A model generated the notes under the pieces. That model ran no database searches and was not told where the DNA came from. It saw only the letters and a program-made list of their open reading frames with translations. A stretch of DNA of 64,000 bases. It comes from Undaria pinnatifida (Eukaryota; Sar; Phaeophyceae; Laminariales; Alariaceae). Below are positions 11,700 to 22,035 of this stretch, in pieces. The stretch spans positions 62,001-126,000 of the forward strand of contig JABAKD010000027.1 in NCBI GenBank assembly GCA_012845835.1, read 5' to 3'. Each line of letters opens with the position of its first letter. The first letter of the stretch is position 1. A program made the position numbers and the translations under genes.

Positions 11700-11815
11700 C
11701 TTCTGCTGAAAGCGCTCCGTTGGTGCATCCCTGGCATCTCCGAGGTCGGACGGTCCAGCTTACTTGCGGAACGGTTCAGCTTTTCTTTGGTTTCTTGCTC
11801 CACCTTATCTATTTT
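11700..11815 (+). repeat. Dispersed repeat family 3, copy 3
   Basis: Matches 10395-10520, with GCATCCCTGGCATCTCCG and GGTTTCTTGCTC conserved. Confidence 0.6.
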
Positions 11816-11844
11816 TCTTACAAATATTATATATATCGAATTTT

Positions 11845-11945
11845 GTATGGGGATTACTTTTTTTTCGCGATGACACCCAGATTCGAACCACCGAAGACCA
11901 AGATTATAATCAGTCTACCAGGGTATCTACTACACCCCAACATCA
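11845..11945 (-). mobile_element. tRNA-derived SINE family B, copy 1
   Basis: Read on the - strand, the tRNA-like part ends with the box-B-like GGTTCGAATCTGGGTGTC, followed by an A-rich stretch. The box-A side, near ACTGATTATAATCTTGG, is decayed. Four other copies lie at 12835-13695 (split), 13690, 13860 and 13978. Confidence 0.6.
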
Positions 11946-12039
11946 CATTGATATCTATTTTATTTTTACAAATAAATTGATAATTATTTTTTTTATGTGC
12001 AACTACTACTAATGTATATTAGCGAAACATAGATGTACC

Positions 12040-12830
12040 ACGCAGCTTGCAAAGTTGAGTTTCAACCATTTAATCGGTCGTACTCACAGCTGACGTTTTT
12101 CAATGCTTCCCCACCAACCGCACCATCGCCTAGACCTAGCACCACACGTATAGCAAACCCCTACATCTATGCCACCTAAAGCCCTCCCCTCCCCCCCCCC
12201 CCCTCCCCCCCCCCCCCACCTCCCCCCCTCCCCCACCTCCCCACCCCCCCACCCCACCCCACCCCCAGCCCCTCGAACACTCCGCCCTCTACTCACTGGT
12301 TGTACGACTTACAGGAGATACATGATAAACTGGTGCATTCTTTCCAAAATCGTCACATTTATCCCCTTAAAAGAATGCATAGTTTCCACGCACAGATTGA
12401 GCTGCCCAACCCCCCCCCCGCCCGCCCGCCCCCCCCCCCCCCCCTCCCCGCCCCCCCCAACCCCGCTCCCTTTTGATCAAAACCAGCCCCCCACGTCCTT
12501 CAAAACTCCGCCCTCTCCTCACCGGTTATTCGACTTACAGGATTCACTTTATAAACGGATGCATTTCCTTCCACAGCTGTCAGGTTTTGCCCCCCTCAGA
12601 AACGGGTTTTATAGTTTCCGCGCACAGACTGCCTAACATCACCCTGTTGAGCCTGATAGCTACACTGTATTTGCAAGGGGAGTCGCCGACCTATATCCTT
12701 AATGAGGACGCACAACCCGTAATACGCGCGATCGGAGGATCACACACAGCTTGCAAAGATGAGTTTCGACAAAATATTCGATCTCACAGCTGGAGTGTGT
12801 TTTCATTTTTATAATACATCGATTTTTTGA
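12040..12830 (+). repeat. Dispersed family 1 copy with doubled submodule and poly-C tracts
   Basis: The longest + copy. It begins with a CAGCTTGCAAAG end block (12047), then CGCCTAGACCTAGCACCACACG, a poly-C tract (12187-12270), a first 200-bp submodule (12285-12410), a second poly-C tract (12408-12465), a second submodule (12505-12640), and finally the ACGCGCGATCGG / CTTGCAAAGATGAG / TCTCACAGCTGGAG end. The same order, inverted, is seen at 32395-33200, which supports this as the full unit of about 0.8 kb. Confidence 0.7.
12187..12275. repeat. Poly-C tract
   Basis: Almost pure C, broken by T and A. The G strand could form quadruplex structures. It is part of the family 1 unit. Confidence 0.9.
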
Positions 12831-12883
12831 GAGGATCATTTTTTTTCCCCGATGATACCAACCAACGAATACCAGGCTTGCAA
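12831..12883 (-). mobile_element. tRNA-derived SINE family B, copy 2, right-interrupted part
   Basis: On the - strand this holds the end of the tRNA-like region (near CCTGGTATTCGTTGG) and the A-rich tail. The sequence stops at CTTGCAA and resumes at 13631 with TAAGCGGACAG, which matches the uninterrupted copies. Confidence 0.65.
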
Positions 12884-13630
12884 GGCCATTTCTTATACAG
12901 TCGGATTCCGCCAGTCGAAAACGGCCCTTTTCGACTGGACTTTTTTTCAACTGGAATCTTCTGGTCCTTCTTCTTATCGTCAGTCTAGTCGATTTTATAG
13001 TTTTTGTGCTCTTCCTAGAGGCGGTTGGTGTGAGGGAGTACTACTGTACAGAAGTCGAAATCGGTTGGCAGCTCTGTGCTTCGCGCTTTCTCCGCGAGCA
13101 ACGGCTTGACGAACCCTCGTCCTAGCGAGTTGGTGGCTTTGGGCTTGGCCGAAAGCCGCCAAAGCTACGTTCGTGGAGTTGCACTCAAACGAGAGCCGCC
13201 AAAGCTACAGCAGGCGTAGCCGTTGTTGGCAGCATGGGATCGATACCGCGCGCTGCTGCCGTCGTGTGATACACGCTGCTGGCGATCGGAACCAGGAATG
13301 CGCCACGCTGACTTGCTGCGAGAAGCAACAGCAGTGATAGCCCCGCCAGCGTCAGCGCCTTGTATGACACAGCAGTGTGGTACCTGGTATGAGTGTGTGG
13401 CCGTGTGGCCATGTGTGTGTTTGGTGGTGGTATGAACGATGCGATCGGTTCAAAAAACACGTGTAAAACTTTTTCGACTGAGTTTTTCGACTGGATCCGC
13501 CAGTCGGAATTCTCAGTTGAAAAAAGTTGAGTCGAAAAAGCCCTTTTTCGACGGTGTAAGAAAGCTCGATTTGGGCTTCAGTCGAAAAAGCCGTTTTCGA
13601 CTGACAAATCCGACTGAATAAGAAAGGGCC
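12884..13630. mobile_element. PIF/Harbinger-like non-autonomous element
   Basis: A 747-bp element whose ends are inverted copies over about 53 bp. Both ends start GGCC(A/C)TTTCTTAT, followed by CAGTCGGATT and CAGTCGAAAACGGC. The flanks are CAA (12881-12883) and TAA (13631-13633), matching a 3-bp TWA-type duplication with one mutation. Uninterrupted SINE copies read TAA once at this point. GG-starting TIRs with a 3-bp TAA/TTA target site are the mark of PIF/Harbinger. The inside, which includes a 13130-13200 repeat of the phrase GCCGCCAAAGCTAC, has no transposase. Confidence 0.8.
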
Positions 13631-13695
13631 TAAGCGGACAGCCTATCTACTCGACCACAAAGTTACATCGCTGTCTATTTTTTTTTTGACAAATA
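13631..13695 (-). mobile_element. tRNA-derived SINE family B, copy 2, left-interrupted part
   Basis: Carries the box-A side of the tRNA-like head (TGTGGTCGAGTAGATAG on the - strand) and lies exactly where the Harbinger-like element ends. Confidence 0.65.
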
Positions 13696-13803
13696 AATAT
13701 CGATTTTTCATGAGGATCATTTTTTTTTTCGATGACACCCGAATTCGAACCAGCGAAGGCCACCAAGCTTGTAAGCGGACAGTCTATGTACTAGACCACA
13801 ATA
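13690..13803 (-). mobile_element. tRNA-derived SINE family B, copy 3 (best preserved)
   Basis: On the - strand: TGTGGTCTAGTACATAG (box-A-like), CTGTCCGCTTACAAGC, then GCTGGTTCGAATTCGG (box-B-like, fits GGTTCGANNCC closely), GTGTCATCG, an A-run and ATGATCCTCATG. The order and spacing follow a tRNA gene, so transcription by RNA polymerase III is expected for an intact copy. The tail is AT-rich. Confidence 0.7.
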
Positions 13804-13859
13804 TGTCACAGCAGCAGTGGTGTATCTACCAGTACTATTGTTGCATAAATATAAATCAA

Positions 13860-13961
13860 TTTTTTCATGAGGATCATTTTGTATTTATATGACCCCTGGA
13901 TTTAATCAACGAAAACCAGGCTTATAAGCGGACAGTCTATCTACTAGAAGACCACAAAGTC
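13860..13961 (-). mobile_element. tRNA-derived SINE family B, copy 4 (decayed box B)
   Basis: Same layout as the previous copy, but the T-arm has mutated to GTTGATTAAATCCAGG, so box B is lost. Confidence 0.65.
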
Positions 13962-13977
13962 ACATTGATATCTATTA

Positions 13978-14056
13978 TTATTTTTTCATGAGGATAACCT
14001 TTTTTCCCCGATGACAACGGGATTCGAACCAACGAGAAGACCTTGAGGCTTATAGC
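13978..14056 (-). mobile_element. tRNA-derived SINE family B, copy 5 (head-truncated)
   Basis: Keeps the GGTTCGAATCCCGTTGTCATCGG part and the A-rich tail. The box-A side is absent beyond CTATAAGCC. Confidence 0.6.
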
Positions 14057-14135
14057 ACATACCGGTATTACTACACCAAGTTTGTACATACCATCAGGAA
14101 CTACGCTGTTGGATCACAATGCACGCCCAGGATCT

Positions 14136-14215
14136 CAGCGCTTTTCACGGGTCATGACGCAACCCGCGGGTCGGGTCAAGGGGGTTTCAAAATCTCGCGG
14201 GTCGGGTCGGGTCGG
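14136..14215. mobile_element. hAT-like element 1 (GGGTC words), left end
   Basis: Begins CAGCGCTTTTCACGGGTC. The far end at 23104, read inverted, begins CAGGGCTTTTCACGGGTC. After the terminal repeat come GGGTCGGGTC words and the phrase GTTTCAAAATCTCGCGGG. The element is cut at 14215 by the LTR retrotransposon and resumes at 21539. Without the insertion its length is about 1.65 kb. Confidence 0.65.
14212..14215. repeat. Target-site duplication TCGG (left)
   Basis: TCGG immediately before the left LTR is repeated at 21539-21542, immediately after the right LTR. A 4-bp duplication is normal for a Ty3/gypsy integrase. Confidence 0.8.
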
Positions 14216-14482
14216 TGTTAAATTAAAGGTGGGGGACACAGAGTGCCCCCTGCAGGTCTGCCAATTGAGCAGGTCCTCGGAGAGTACTCACTTTCGTTGC
14301 TTCGTAGAGATGTAGCTTTATTCGATTCCACCAGAGCCCGGGATAGCTTCTGAGATCGGAGGCACGTGCCTCCGATCTACTTCCTAACTTTCCCGAATAT
14401 AAAACGCCAACCTTATCATACGAAACCCATCCAAATGATCAAATTCGGATACTTACAGGCCTTTCGAGGCCGTATCTTAACA
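14216..14482 (-). mobile_element. 3' LTR of the LTR retrotransposon
   Basis: 267 bp, bounded by TGTTAA ... TTAACA, and nearly identical to 21270-21538. Since the coding remnant is on the - strand, this is the 3' LTR. The sequence just inside (14483-14500) reads, on the - strand, CATCAGGGTGGGCTAG, a weak polypurine tract. Confidence 0.95.
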
Positions 14483-15000
14483 CTAGCCCACCCTGATGAG
14501 TCGCATATGCAGGAATATGGGAGATTCGGGGAAACTCCGGTTCTACGAACTAGACCATGAGTCGAAGATGCGGCTCCTCAAAACCCACTCCGACACCTCT
14601 AACCGTTTGGCCATGGAGCCAGGAACACGCGAAGAAAAGCAGTAGAAATAAACGCAAACCCTACAACAAGGCAATAGCCACCCATCAAAAACCTGCCGCA
14701 TGCCGCCGGTGTGGCGGGGGGGGCAGAAAAGGCTCTAGAATCTGCCGCATGCCGCCGGTGTGGCGGGGGGACAGGAAAGGCTCTACGGCAAACCAACCAC
14801 AGAAAAGGTACTATGGCGAGGCGAGCCCTCGTCGATATGGAGGGGAACACAGGCGCTAACACAAGGGAGAAGTCTTGCGAAAAACCTCCCGCGGGCCATC
14901 GGCAAGGCGGGGGGTTAGAAGAGGAAACGACAAATACCCGGGATGGAAGGTGGCGACACCTACAGCCCCGCTAGGGGAGGAAGTGTTTAGACGGAAAAAA
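14483..15000. other. 3' non-coding part of the retrotransposon with a 58-bp direct repeat
   Basis: At 14694-14735 and 14747-14790 the phrase CTGCCGCATGCCGCCGGTG is repeated with GGCGGGGGG and AAAGGCTCTA. It gives a basic Cys/Gly frame (14557-14859, +), opposite to the element, which I do not take as a gene. Confidence 0.5.
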
Positions 15001-16340
15001 CTACGTAGATGCATTCCCAATATCTAAGATGAAACTCTTACTTATTTATTTCTCAACAGAACCAACCTCAACATTGTTAAATGTATGTGCTTAACAACGC
15101 AATAAACCTCACACTTGGAAAATTGAATAATAAGTAACAACATTATGACTGTTGTCCCAAGTTATTTGCCTTTGATTTTCTAGTACGTATCCACGAAATA
15201 TAGCCGTGAAACGGATTAATTAATATTTTTGTATTTCCGTTTCGCATACAGGTACTTCAATCAAGATCATGGAAAAACAGCTACCTGGTACACAAAAATA
15301 GGCAATGCACTTGTACATTCAGTCGGTATTGGTTCCTTGCTTCAACCTGCGTTGTGTGCGGATCAAGGCTTTGAGCTCAGCCTTTTGTGCTACAGTACCG
15401 TCCGGTAGTGACTGAGGGGAACCAGGGAACCTTAGGGACATGTTCAAGTGCATTGCTAAGCTGTTGACGTGCTAAAAAACTGAAAGACTTCGTTCATCTG
15501 CGGCAAACATACAGGTGAACATTTGGTGATGAAGGAGTTTAGTATACGAGTGAAGAGAACTGAAAAGAAGTGCGGTCCAAGAAAAACGAGGATAACATGT
15601 CATGGACGGGATACAAGCATTCATATTGGAGTGACCGTAACAAGTCAGGAAGGATGGGACGGGCTGGACATACACGGCTGCTGTGCACTGCCTATACAAG
15701 GGAAGTACCACGAGTATAGCACAACTTGCCCATGATGCTCAGTAGTCATGCTCAAAATTCGTCAGCTCGCAATCCATGATCACACAACTCCTCGATTTGC
15801 CATGATGAGTACGAGGTGTCCTTCCAATTAATCGATTGTTCATATATATGGCCTGACTCAGTAACCTAGTACAATTAGCCAGTGCAATTAACATATGATA
15901 AAATGCATTCCCCATGCGGGGAAACAATTTCGCAACTTTTGCATGATGACATGACTCAGTAATATTAATGGTATCATATGAAGATTAATATTTGGTGCCT
16001 ATTTGGTGCGATCAGCTACTGTTGTAAACAAAAATCTAAATTAAACCGAAATAATGAGAGAACAGATAAGCTCATTTATAAAAACATGATTTGTTAACAC
16101 GAGTGCCTGATGGCTGTAGTTAATGTGTTACGTTGACAGCATATCAGTATTGAACCGTAGGTTCGAGGCTCGCCGACTCCTGTTTATGTTTTGTAGGGGT
16201 GGCAATTATTATGTTGGGGTGACAACGTATTAATTTAGAACCGTGGGTTCGAGGCCCACCGACTCCCGTTCTTTTTTAGGATAGGACTTTTGAATGTAAA
16301 ATGTTGTGGTGACAGTATATTTTATTTTTGCTTGATCATC

Positions 16341-16371
<31 letters not shown>

Positions 16372-17270
16372 TTTTTCAAATATATTTTTAGGGTGGAACT
16401 TTTACGTCATATCTATTAGATCACTACTACTGTCTTCATACTCCCGACGTATACCAAAACCCTCCACTATAGTGAAAATAAACTTAAATAATAATATAAA
16501 GCCACCCCCAGGTAAAGAAAACTTACTTACGCACTTAACCATGAGTACCAACAACCCTTACCAAGCCATCTATCCGTACAGAAATACATTTATAAAACAG
16601 ATATGATGTTAGATTACTTCAAAATTCCCCACCTGAAGTAAAAATACCAACACCAATCATTGTAGTCGAGAAAAGCGTTTGTTAATAAAAGAATAGGACC
16701 CTTCCACTTTTTTTTTTCTTTTTTTTACCCACATAGCATAATACAAGTGCCAGCAAGCAGCTTCAACATATGAGAACTGACTCAAAATTCGTCGAACTCA
16801 CACCTCAAGTCCTGAAAATATTGTTTTTATAAAATGTTGAGAGTAACAGCGTACAGAGTTCCTAATTTTTTTTTGGGGGGGGGTTACCGACTTTAATTCT
16901 CGAATGCTGTATTAAGAGTAATATATAAGATGACTAGTAATATTCTGTAATCGTACTCTTCCCGATATTAAAGCCCGGGGGAGAGAAAAGACAAAATAAA
17001 CCGCGTACCATGCAAATGATAGAGCAGTACAGTGGAAACTACAGTAATACATTTATAAAATAGATGTGATGTTAGATCTAGCTCAAAATTCTCCACCCAA
17101 AGTAAAAATACCAACACTTACCATTATAGTGGACCAAAAATACGAACCTCCAAATAAAAACTCATCTATATTGTATATTACAAGTACCAACAACGCAGCT
17201 TGCAAAGATGAGTATTGACCTGAAATTCGTCGAACTCACGGCTGACGTCCTTGAAATTTGTTTATAAAAT
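15000..17270. other. AT-rich block inside the retrotransposon
   Basis: About 2.3 kb clearly more AT-rich than its surroundings, lying between the pol remnant and the 3' LTR. It has no coding frame. It contains (TTTA)n at about 16343-16374 and a diverged direct repeat of about 90 bp (16590-16680 and 17038-17130, sharing TACATTTATAAAA, GATGTTAGAT and GTAAAAATACCAACAC). It also has two relatives of the family 1 end block (16755-16835 and 17195-17270), and two tRNA T-arm-like blocks. It is best explained as nested insertions. Confidence 0.5.
16120..16272 (+). mobile_element. Two tRNA T-arm-like blocks (SINE-like tails)
   Basis: 16150-16181 and 16236-16268 each contain GAACCGTRGGTTCGAGGC and CCGACTCC. 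The second forms a good 5-bp T-arm stem (GTGGG/CCCAC). The upstream half does not fold as a tRNA, and the two blocks are 86 bp apart inside a longer duplication. They are likely remnants of a third tRNA-derived repeat. Confidence 0.4.
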
Positions 17271-17625
17271 ACAACACATAAAAGATAGAAGATGACACAC
17301 AGACCCGTACATAGCCCTGTACCACGTTACGCGCGAACAGGGTACCCTGGTCGCCCCCCGGGTCTGGGCTGAGGAGGGCGTCGGCAGGGCGAAATTGAAC
17401 AATGACGAAAAGGCGACAGCCCTGCGCCTCAGATAGCGGCGTTTTACCCGAACCCTGACCTGGCACTGAGCAAGGGGTTCGGCAGGACAGAAAGAAAAAT
17501 TAATGGAAAAACCGCCCCAAAACCCGACCAAGTCTCTCAGGACACTACGAACAACTCAAAGGCACGACTCAAAACTCATAACCCCAAAATTTAAGAACTA
17601 TCGAGGAGCGGTGGCGGCTTGGAAG

Positions 17626-19912
17626 TCAACTAGCCACGGCCGCGCCGCGAGGTTCGTCTACGTTACGTTGGATTCCCCAAGGAAACGCACTGGCGATGTG
17701 AACTTGCAAGCACCAAGAGCCTCGTATGGCTCCCGTCGAAGTCGTGTAGCGCGCCGGGGGAAGAGGAAGTTTAATCGGTCCCGGGTCGTCCAGAAAGCGG
17801 ACCAGGTATACCTTGTCCTCGGTAGTGCTCGCGCTGATTTTTCCAAGCCACCATAACCCATCGTCTCCCTTGTACCAAACGTGGGCTCCCTTAGGGAGTA
17901 CTGTGTCGTGGTAGCGACAGAGCCAATCGGCGCGGGGAACACAGGCGTAGCCCGGCGCTAAGAAACGTTCCCCGTTGTTGCGGGAGAGCTCACGCTGTGC
18001 CGCCCCGATCCGCATTCGGCGGTAGAGGTGGTTGGTTTGGCGGTGCTGGTCCGGGGTTCCGGCCCAATAACGCAAGATGTGGGAGCGGGAGAGGTGAAGG
18101 TCCATTTCCCGCTCCCAGGAAAGTTCGGAGAGTCCCGCCCAATGCGTCTTGAATAGCACCGCGATGACGCCATCTCGCCCCCGTACCGACTGATGACCAG
18201 TGATCTGCTCCACCTCCAGCCGTTGGAGGGGAGTCGAAACGTCGTCTTGAGCGACGTGGTACGGCGGGGACTTCTTGGAAAATTTGTTGAGCACATACTG
18301 TGTCAGCCCCGCCGGTAGGTATATTTGGGCATGTCCCCGCTGTCGTGGGGGTTGGCACAGGGTTTGCAGCGCTCGATGGCCACACGCCGACGAGCGTCCG
18401 AACCAGGCAGGTCGGAAGGGAGATCCAAATAAAGGAGGTTGCTCCCGAGCGGTGAACCGTCCGGGGTCTCGGCGGCGGAGCAGGGACCGACGGCCAGGAC
18501 CTTGTACGGGCCCGTCCAGTTAAGCGCGAGTTTGGCCTTGAGTACCTTGGCGTCGGTGTTCGCCTTCACACCCTGGCGGATGGTAGAGGCAGAATTGTAT
18601 ACCCATGCCCAAACACCCACAGTGAAGTTAGGTGCTGGACGCAGCGCGTCGGCGAGGGCGGAGTTTCTGCGGTTAACACGGGAAAGGGTGAGGGCGTGGT
18701 GTGCGCGGAAAATGTCGTTCGCGTGCTTTTGCCGGTCGGTGGCCAAGTTGCAGTAGGCCAGGTGGTCACGGGCCAGACTCTGGTATCCCACGACACCAGT
18801 GCGGTCGAAAACCGTCAGAGGGAGCCGTGGGAGTCTGCCCATGTGGACCTCGTTGAGCCCCAGACCCGTCGCCGCATTGACGGAGTTGTTGTAAGCGAAT
18901 TCTACGTGGGGCAGATGCAAGTCCCAATGATCTTGTCGCTCGTTGACGACCATAGCCAGCATTTGTGCCATAGTCTGATTTACCCGCTCAACGCCCCCGT
19001 TACAGTTGGGATGATAGGAGCTTGCAGCAAGCTTGTGCACACCCAAAAGCTGATATACAGCTTGTGAAAGCTTGGAGCAGAACTGCAGTCCGTTGTCCGA
19101 GAGTATGGTGCGCGGGCACCTCCACAAGGGGATATATTGGTTCACCAGGATGTTGGCTGTACCCTCCGCGGTGAACTCAGCAGCAGTGACGGGGAACATG
19201 TCGGCCCGACCACTGAAGCGATCGGTGAACAGCAGGATGTAGGTGTTGCCTCGTGGGGTGACCGGAAGGGGGCCGAAGTAGTCAACACTGACGGCGACAC
19301 TTGGACCTTCCGGCAGAGGCATTGTGATGATGGGCCAGCGGACAGTCAGCCGTGGGGTTGTCCGCGCCTGGCACTTCAAGCAGTGGCGAAGCCACCACAG
19401 GGTGCACACATTCACGTCAATCCACCAATAAAATCGCTCCAGCATGCGCAACGTGCGCGTGGTGCCAAGGTGACAAGAGGCCGTCGAGTGACAAGCTTGC
19501 ATGATCCAAGGGCGCATGAGCAGGGAAACGTAGATGCGAACTGGCTGTCGTTTAGCAAGCAAGCAGCTCGCACCACAGAGTTGGGTTCGTCAGACCTTGT
19601 TGGTGGCAGTGTCGGGTTACGGACGAGTAGGACGATGTCGTCGTCGGTTGCATGAAGTCGACCCTTACCCACCAGCTCGTTGAGGTCTGAGAGGAATGGA
19701 CGCTTGTGCGAGAGGTAGCACGCCAAAAAGTCGGGCGGCAGGATCGATGGCCGGCCGGTAGAAACGTGACGCATCACGGCGTGGCACGTCGGCTCAGCGT
19801 GATGCTCTCGCTTCCAATCATCATGTGAATAACGCGCGACGGAATCAGCAAACCGCAATTCAGCAGCGTCGCCGAGACGTCCGACCTTGTATATGCAGTC
19901 GGCGTGTCACCA
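17626..19912 (-). pseudogene. pol remnant: integrase, chromodomain and a second C-terminal domain
   Basis: Reading the - strand from 19912, the first frame leads to about 19555, where one frameshift moves it into the 419-codon frame 19562-18303. That frame has an H..H..C..C zinc-binding region (HSTASCH, CLKC), then the integrase core with its D (VDYFGPLP), D (LSDNGLQF) and E (GGVERVNQT), then the GPY-like LNWTGPYKV. A second frameshift near 18310-18330 leads into the frame ending at 17626. This has a chromodomain-like block (THWAGLSELSWEREMDLH, HILRYW) and then a further Trp-rich domain (GAHVWYKGDDGLWWLGK, YLVRFLDDPGPIKLP) that looks Tudor- or chromo-like. Integrase would insert the cDNA. A chromodomain usually steers it to histone marks. 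The frameshifts make it inactive. Confidence 0.85.
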
Positions 19913-21260
19913 GGAGAAGGCGTGAGCCGTGAGAGAGGAGTTCCCATATAGGCTCTGCGTGGTTGCGGTCGGACGGTAGTGGCACCGTGCGGACCGGCGA
20001 GTCGGCAAGAGCAGGGGTCGCGGCGGTTGACAGGGTCGGCCGCGGCCGTGGGACTCGCGACGGGGTTGTACCTCGTCTGGAAGATGGCCGAGGGGCCCCG
20101 CCGGGCCCGAATCCATAATCTACAGCGGGGGTGCATTACCCGTTGTTGTCGCTGTTCTTCGGCGCGTCGTCGACGACGGAGGGGCTGGAGTGCCAAGCAT
20201 GGCGGAGACGGACACAGTCGAACAGGTGGTCGTGGCCGGGGCTGTCTCCTGTAAAGAACGCCGGGATAGATAAGTCGGCTGTGCGATGGGCGTCGCTGCA
20301 GCAAGGGCTTCTGCGGAGCCCGTGCCGCCCTCGATGGGTATGGCAAAAACAGAAGCGAAAACGGTATCAGCGGCAGGTGAAATCGACCCGCGGCCGGTAC
20401 AGCCTTCGGTAGTGGCGACGGAGGCAGAAACACGAGCGACGAATCTCCCCGGGGAAGCAGAAAGGCCGCCAATCCTTATACGTGGCTCGTGTGTGCGAAA
20501 ATCGTGAAACGCGGTAGAGGTGAGAGGGAGCCCACCCAAGGCAGTATGTTCAGTGCGGGGCACGAGCCCACCCAAGACAGTGCTTTCGGCGAGGGGTTCG
20601 AGTCCACCCAAAGCAGTGCTTTCGGTGTGGGGCACGAGCCCACCCAAGACAGTGCTTTTGGCGAGGGGCGCGAGTCGACCCGAACCGACTCCAGGGATCG
20701 GTGAGGAGGGAGCGCGCAGCCCACGGGTCCGTAGGAGGTAGATACCGCTATCTCCAACGGGGTTGGGGCTTGTCAACCCCACGAGGTTGAATTTCGTCAA
20801 GCCACTGCGGTCGTACTCCGTAGCAGGCTCTGGAAAAACGGGCCGGAAAAATCGGCGATGCCCTTGGCGCTGCCTTTGCGGTACTCGAGTGTGCAATCGA
20901 ACGCGGTGACGAACTCAAGCTACCGCTCGACTCGTGCATTGAGGGTCCCCACTTTGCCAGTGCTCTCCTGTGTCTTGTGGCGGAAAAAAAAAAAAGAACA
21001 AAAAATTACCTGGCTGGGGGAAACCACGCTCGGAGCGCTAGTTCCCGCCGCCGGTAATACGCCGTGAGAATCGTCCGCAGACGGCGTAGAGCCCATGGGC
21101 TCTTCACAGAGGCAATCTGTGCTGCGTTACTGGACAGGCTAGCAACAGAACACAAGCATCTTCTGAAACCAAAATAGGTGCCCCCGACAGTGTTGTCGAC
21201 CGTGCCGTACCGCCGTCGAGTGAGGAGGACCCGAGGCGAGAGACCCCAGGTCCTGCCGTC
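19913..21260 (-). pseudogene. 5' region of the retrotransposon with 12-residue repeats
   Basis: Two long - strand frames (20896-20120 and 20472-19774) overlap here. The first has 4-5 tandem copies of a 12-residue unit like STVLGGLVPHTE and is Ser/Thr/Pro-rich. It could be part of a gag-like protein, but I see no CCHC knuckle and no known capsid motif. The protease, reverse transcriptase and RNase H expected before integrase are missing, so this junction is probably a large internal deletion. Confidence 0.45.
20528..20690. repeat. 36-bp tandem repeat, about 4.5 copies
   Basis: Unit GAGCCCACCCAAGACAGTGC plus GGCGAGGGG-type ending, length 36 bp, keeping frame. It encodes the 12-residue repeats on the - strand. 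Confidence 0.9.
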
Positions 21261-21267
21261 GACGCCA
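21244..21267 (-). other. Primer-binding site
   Basis: On the - strand, two bases after the 5' LTR, the sequence reads TGGCGTCGACGGCAGGACC. This is complementary to the CCA-ended 3' tail of a tRNA. It confirms the LTR boundary and the orientation. I cannot name the tRNA from the sequence alone. Confidence 0.75.
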
Positions 21268-21269
21268 CA

Positions 21270-21538
21270 TGTTAAATTAAAGGTGGGGGACACAGAGTGC
21301 CCCCTGCAGGTCTGCCAATTGAGCAGGTCCTCGGAGAGTACTCACTTTCGTTGCTTCGTAGAGATGTAGCTTTATTCGATTCCACCAGAGCCCGGGATAG
21401 CTTCTGAGATCGGAGGCACGTGCCTCCGATTTACTTCCTAACTTTCCCGAATATAAAACGCCAACCTTATCATACGAAACCCATCCAAACGATTTCAAAT
21501 TCGGATACTTACAGGCCTTTCGAGGCCGTATCTTAACA
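21270..21538 (-). mobile_element. 5' LTR of the LTR retrotransposon
   Basis: 269 bp, TGTTAA ... TTAACA, nearly identical to 14216-14482. Differences include one C/T near CCTCCGAT and a short insertion near GATTTCAAATTC. It should hold the promoter and the polyadenylation signal. Confidence 0.95.
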
Positions 21539-22035
21539 TCGGTGGTCGGGTCAAGAGGCTTCAAAATCTCGCGGGTCGGGTCGGGTCGGGTCAAGAGGTT
21601 TCAAAATCTCGCGGGTCGGGTCGGGTCGGGTCGGGTCAAGAGGTTTTCAAAATCTCGCGGTTCGGGCGGGGTCATGACCCGCGAGATACGGGTCACTTCG
21701 CGGGTCAAGCCATACTGACCAGCGAGTTGTTTTGGGCTGACCCGCGGGTCAAACCCGCGGATCTGGCCCGCGGATCCGCCATTTTCAAACTTACAGCTGA
21801 GAGCCATTGATGATGCCGTGCAGGCGCCCCGCGGGTCGGGCCCGCGGGTCCGCAAATAAAATGCAAACATTTCCGCTTCCTGCCTCCCTGGTGCCGATGC
21901 TCCGATCATATGTCCTCACAGCGTGCAGAACAATCACCAGGCAGTACCCCTAGCTACTCGTACCAAGGCATACAGCCGTGTGACGCGAATACTGTACCTG
22001 CTGAAGCCGTAACAACAGAGAAGTAATATTACGGT

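Larger units (their letters stand above)
14216..21538 (-). mobile_element. Ty3/gypsy chromodomain-type LTR retrotransposon, degenerate
   Basis: 7.3 kb, - strand. The order from its 5' end is: LTR, primer-binding site, repeat-rich 5' region, then integrase, chromodomain and a second small domain. After these come 3.1 kb of non-coding, partly AT-rich DNA and the 3' LTR. Paired LTRs and matching TCGG flanks show one insertion event, into the GGGTC-word element. No reverse transcriptase or RNase H motif is visible between about 19900 and 21260, and the integrase part carries frameshifts. The copy is therefore not autonomous. LTR similarity suggests the insertion is young compared with the damage inside, so it may have moved as a deleted copy using enzymes made elsewhere. 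Confidence 0.85.

Noticed and set aside
12084-12296. Gly-rich and Pro-rich frames
   Set aside because: They come from the poly-C tract of family 1.
20528-20690. Regular 36-bp repeats looked like a CRISPR array
   Set aside because: No unique spacers; the units are contiguous and keep a reading frame inside a retrotransposon in eukaryotic DNA.
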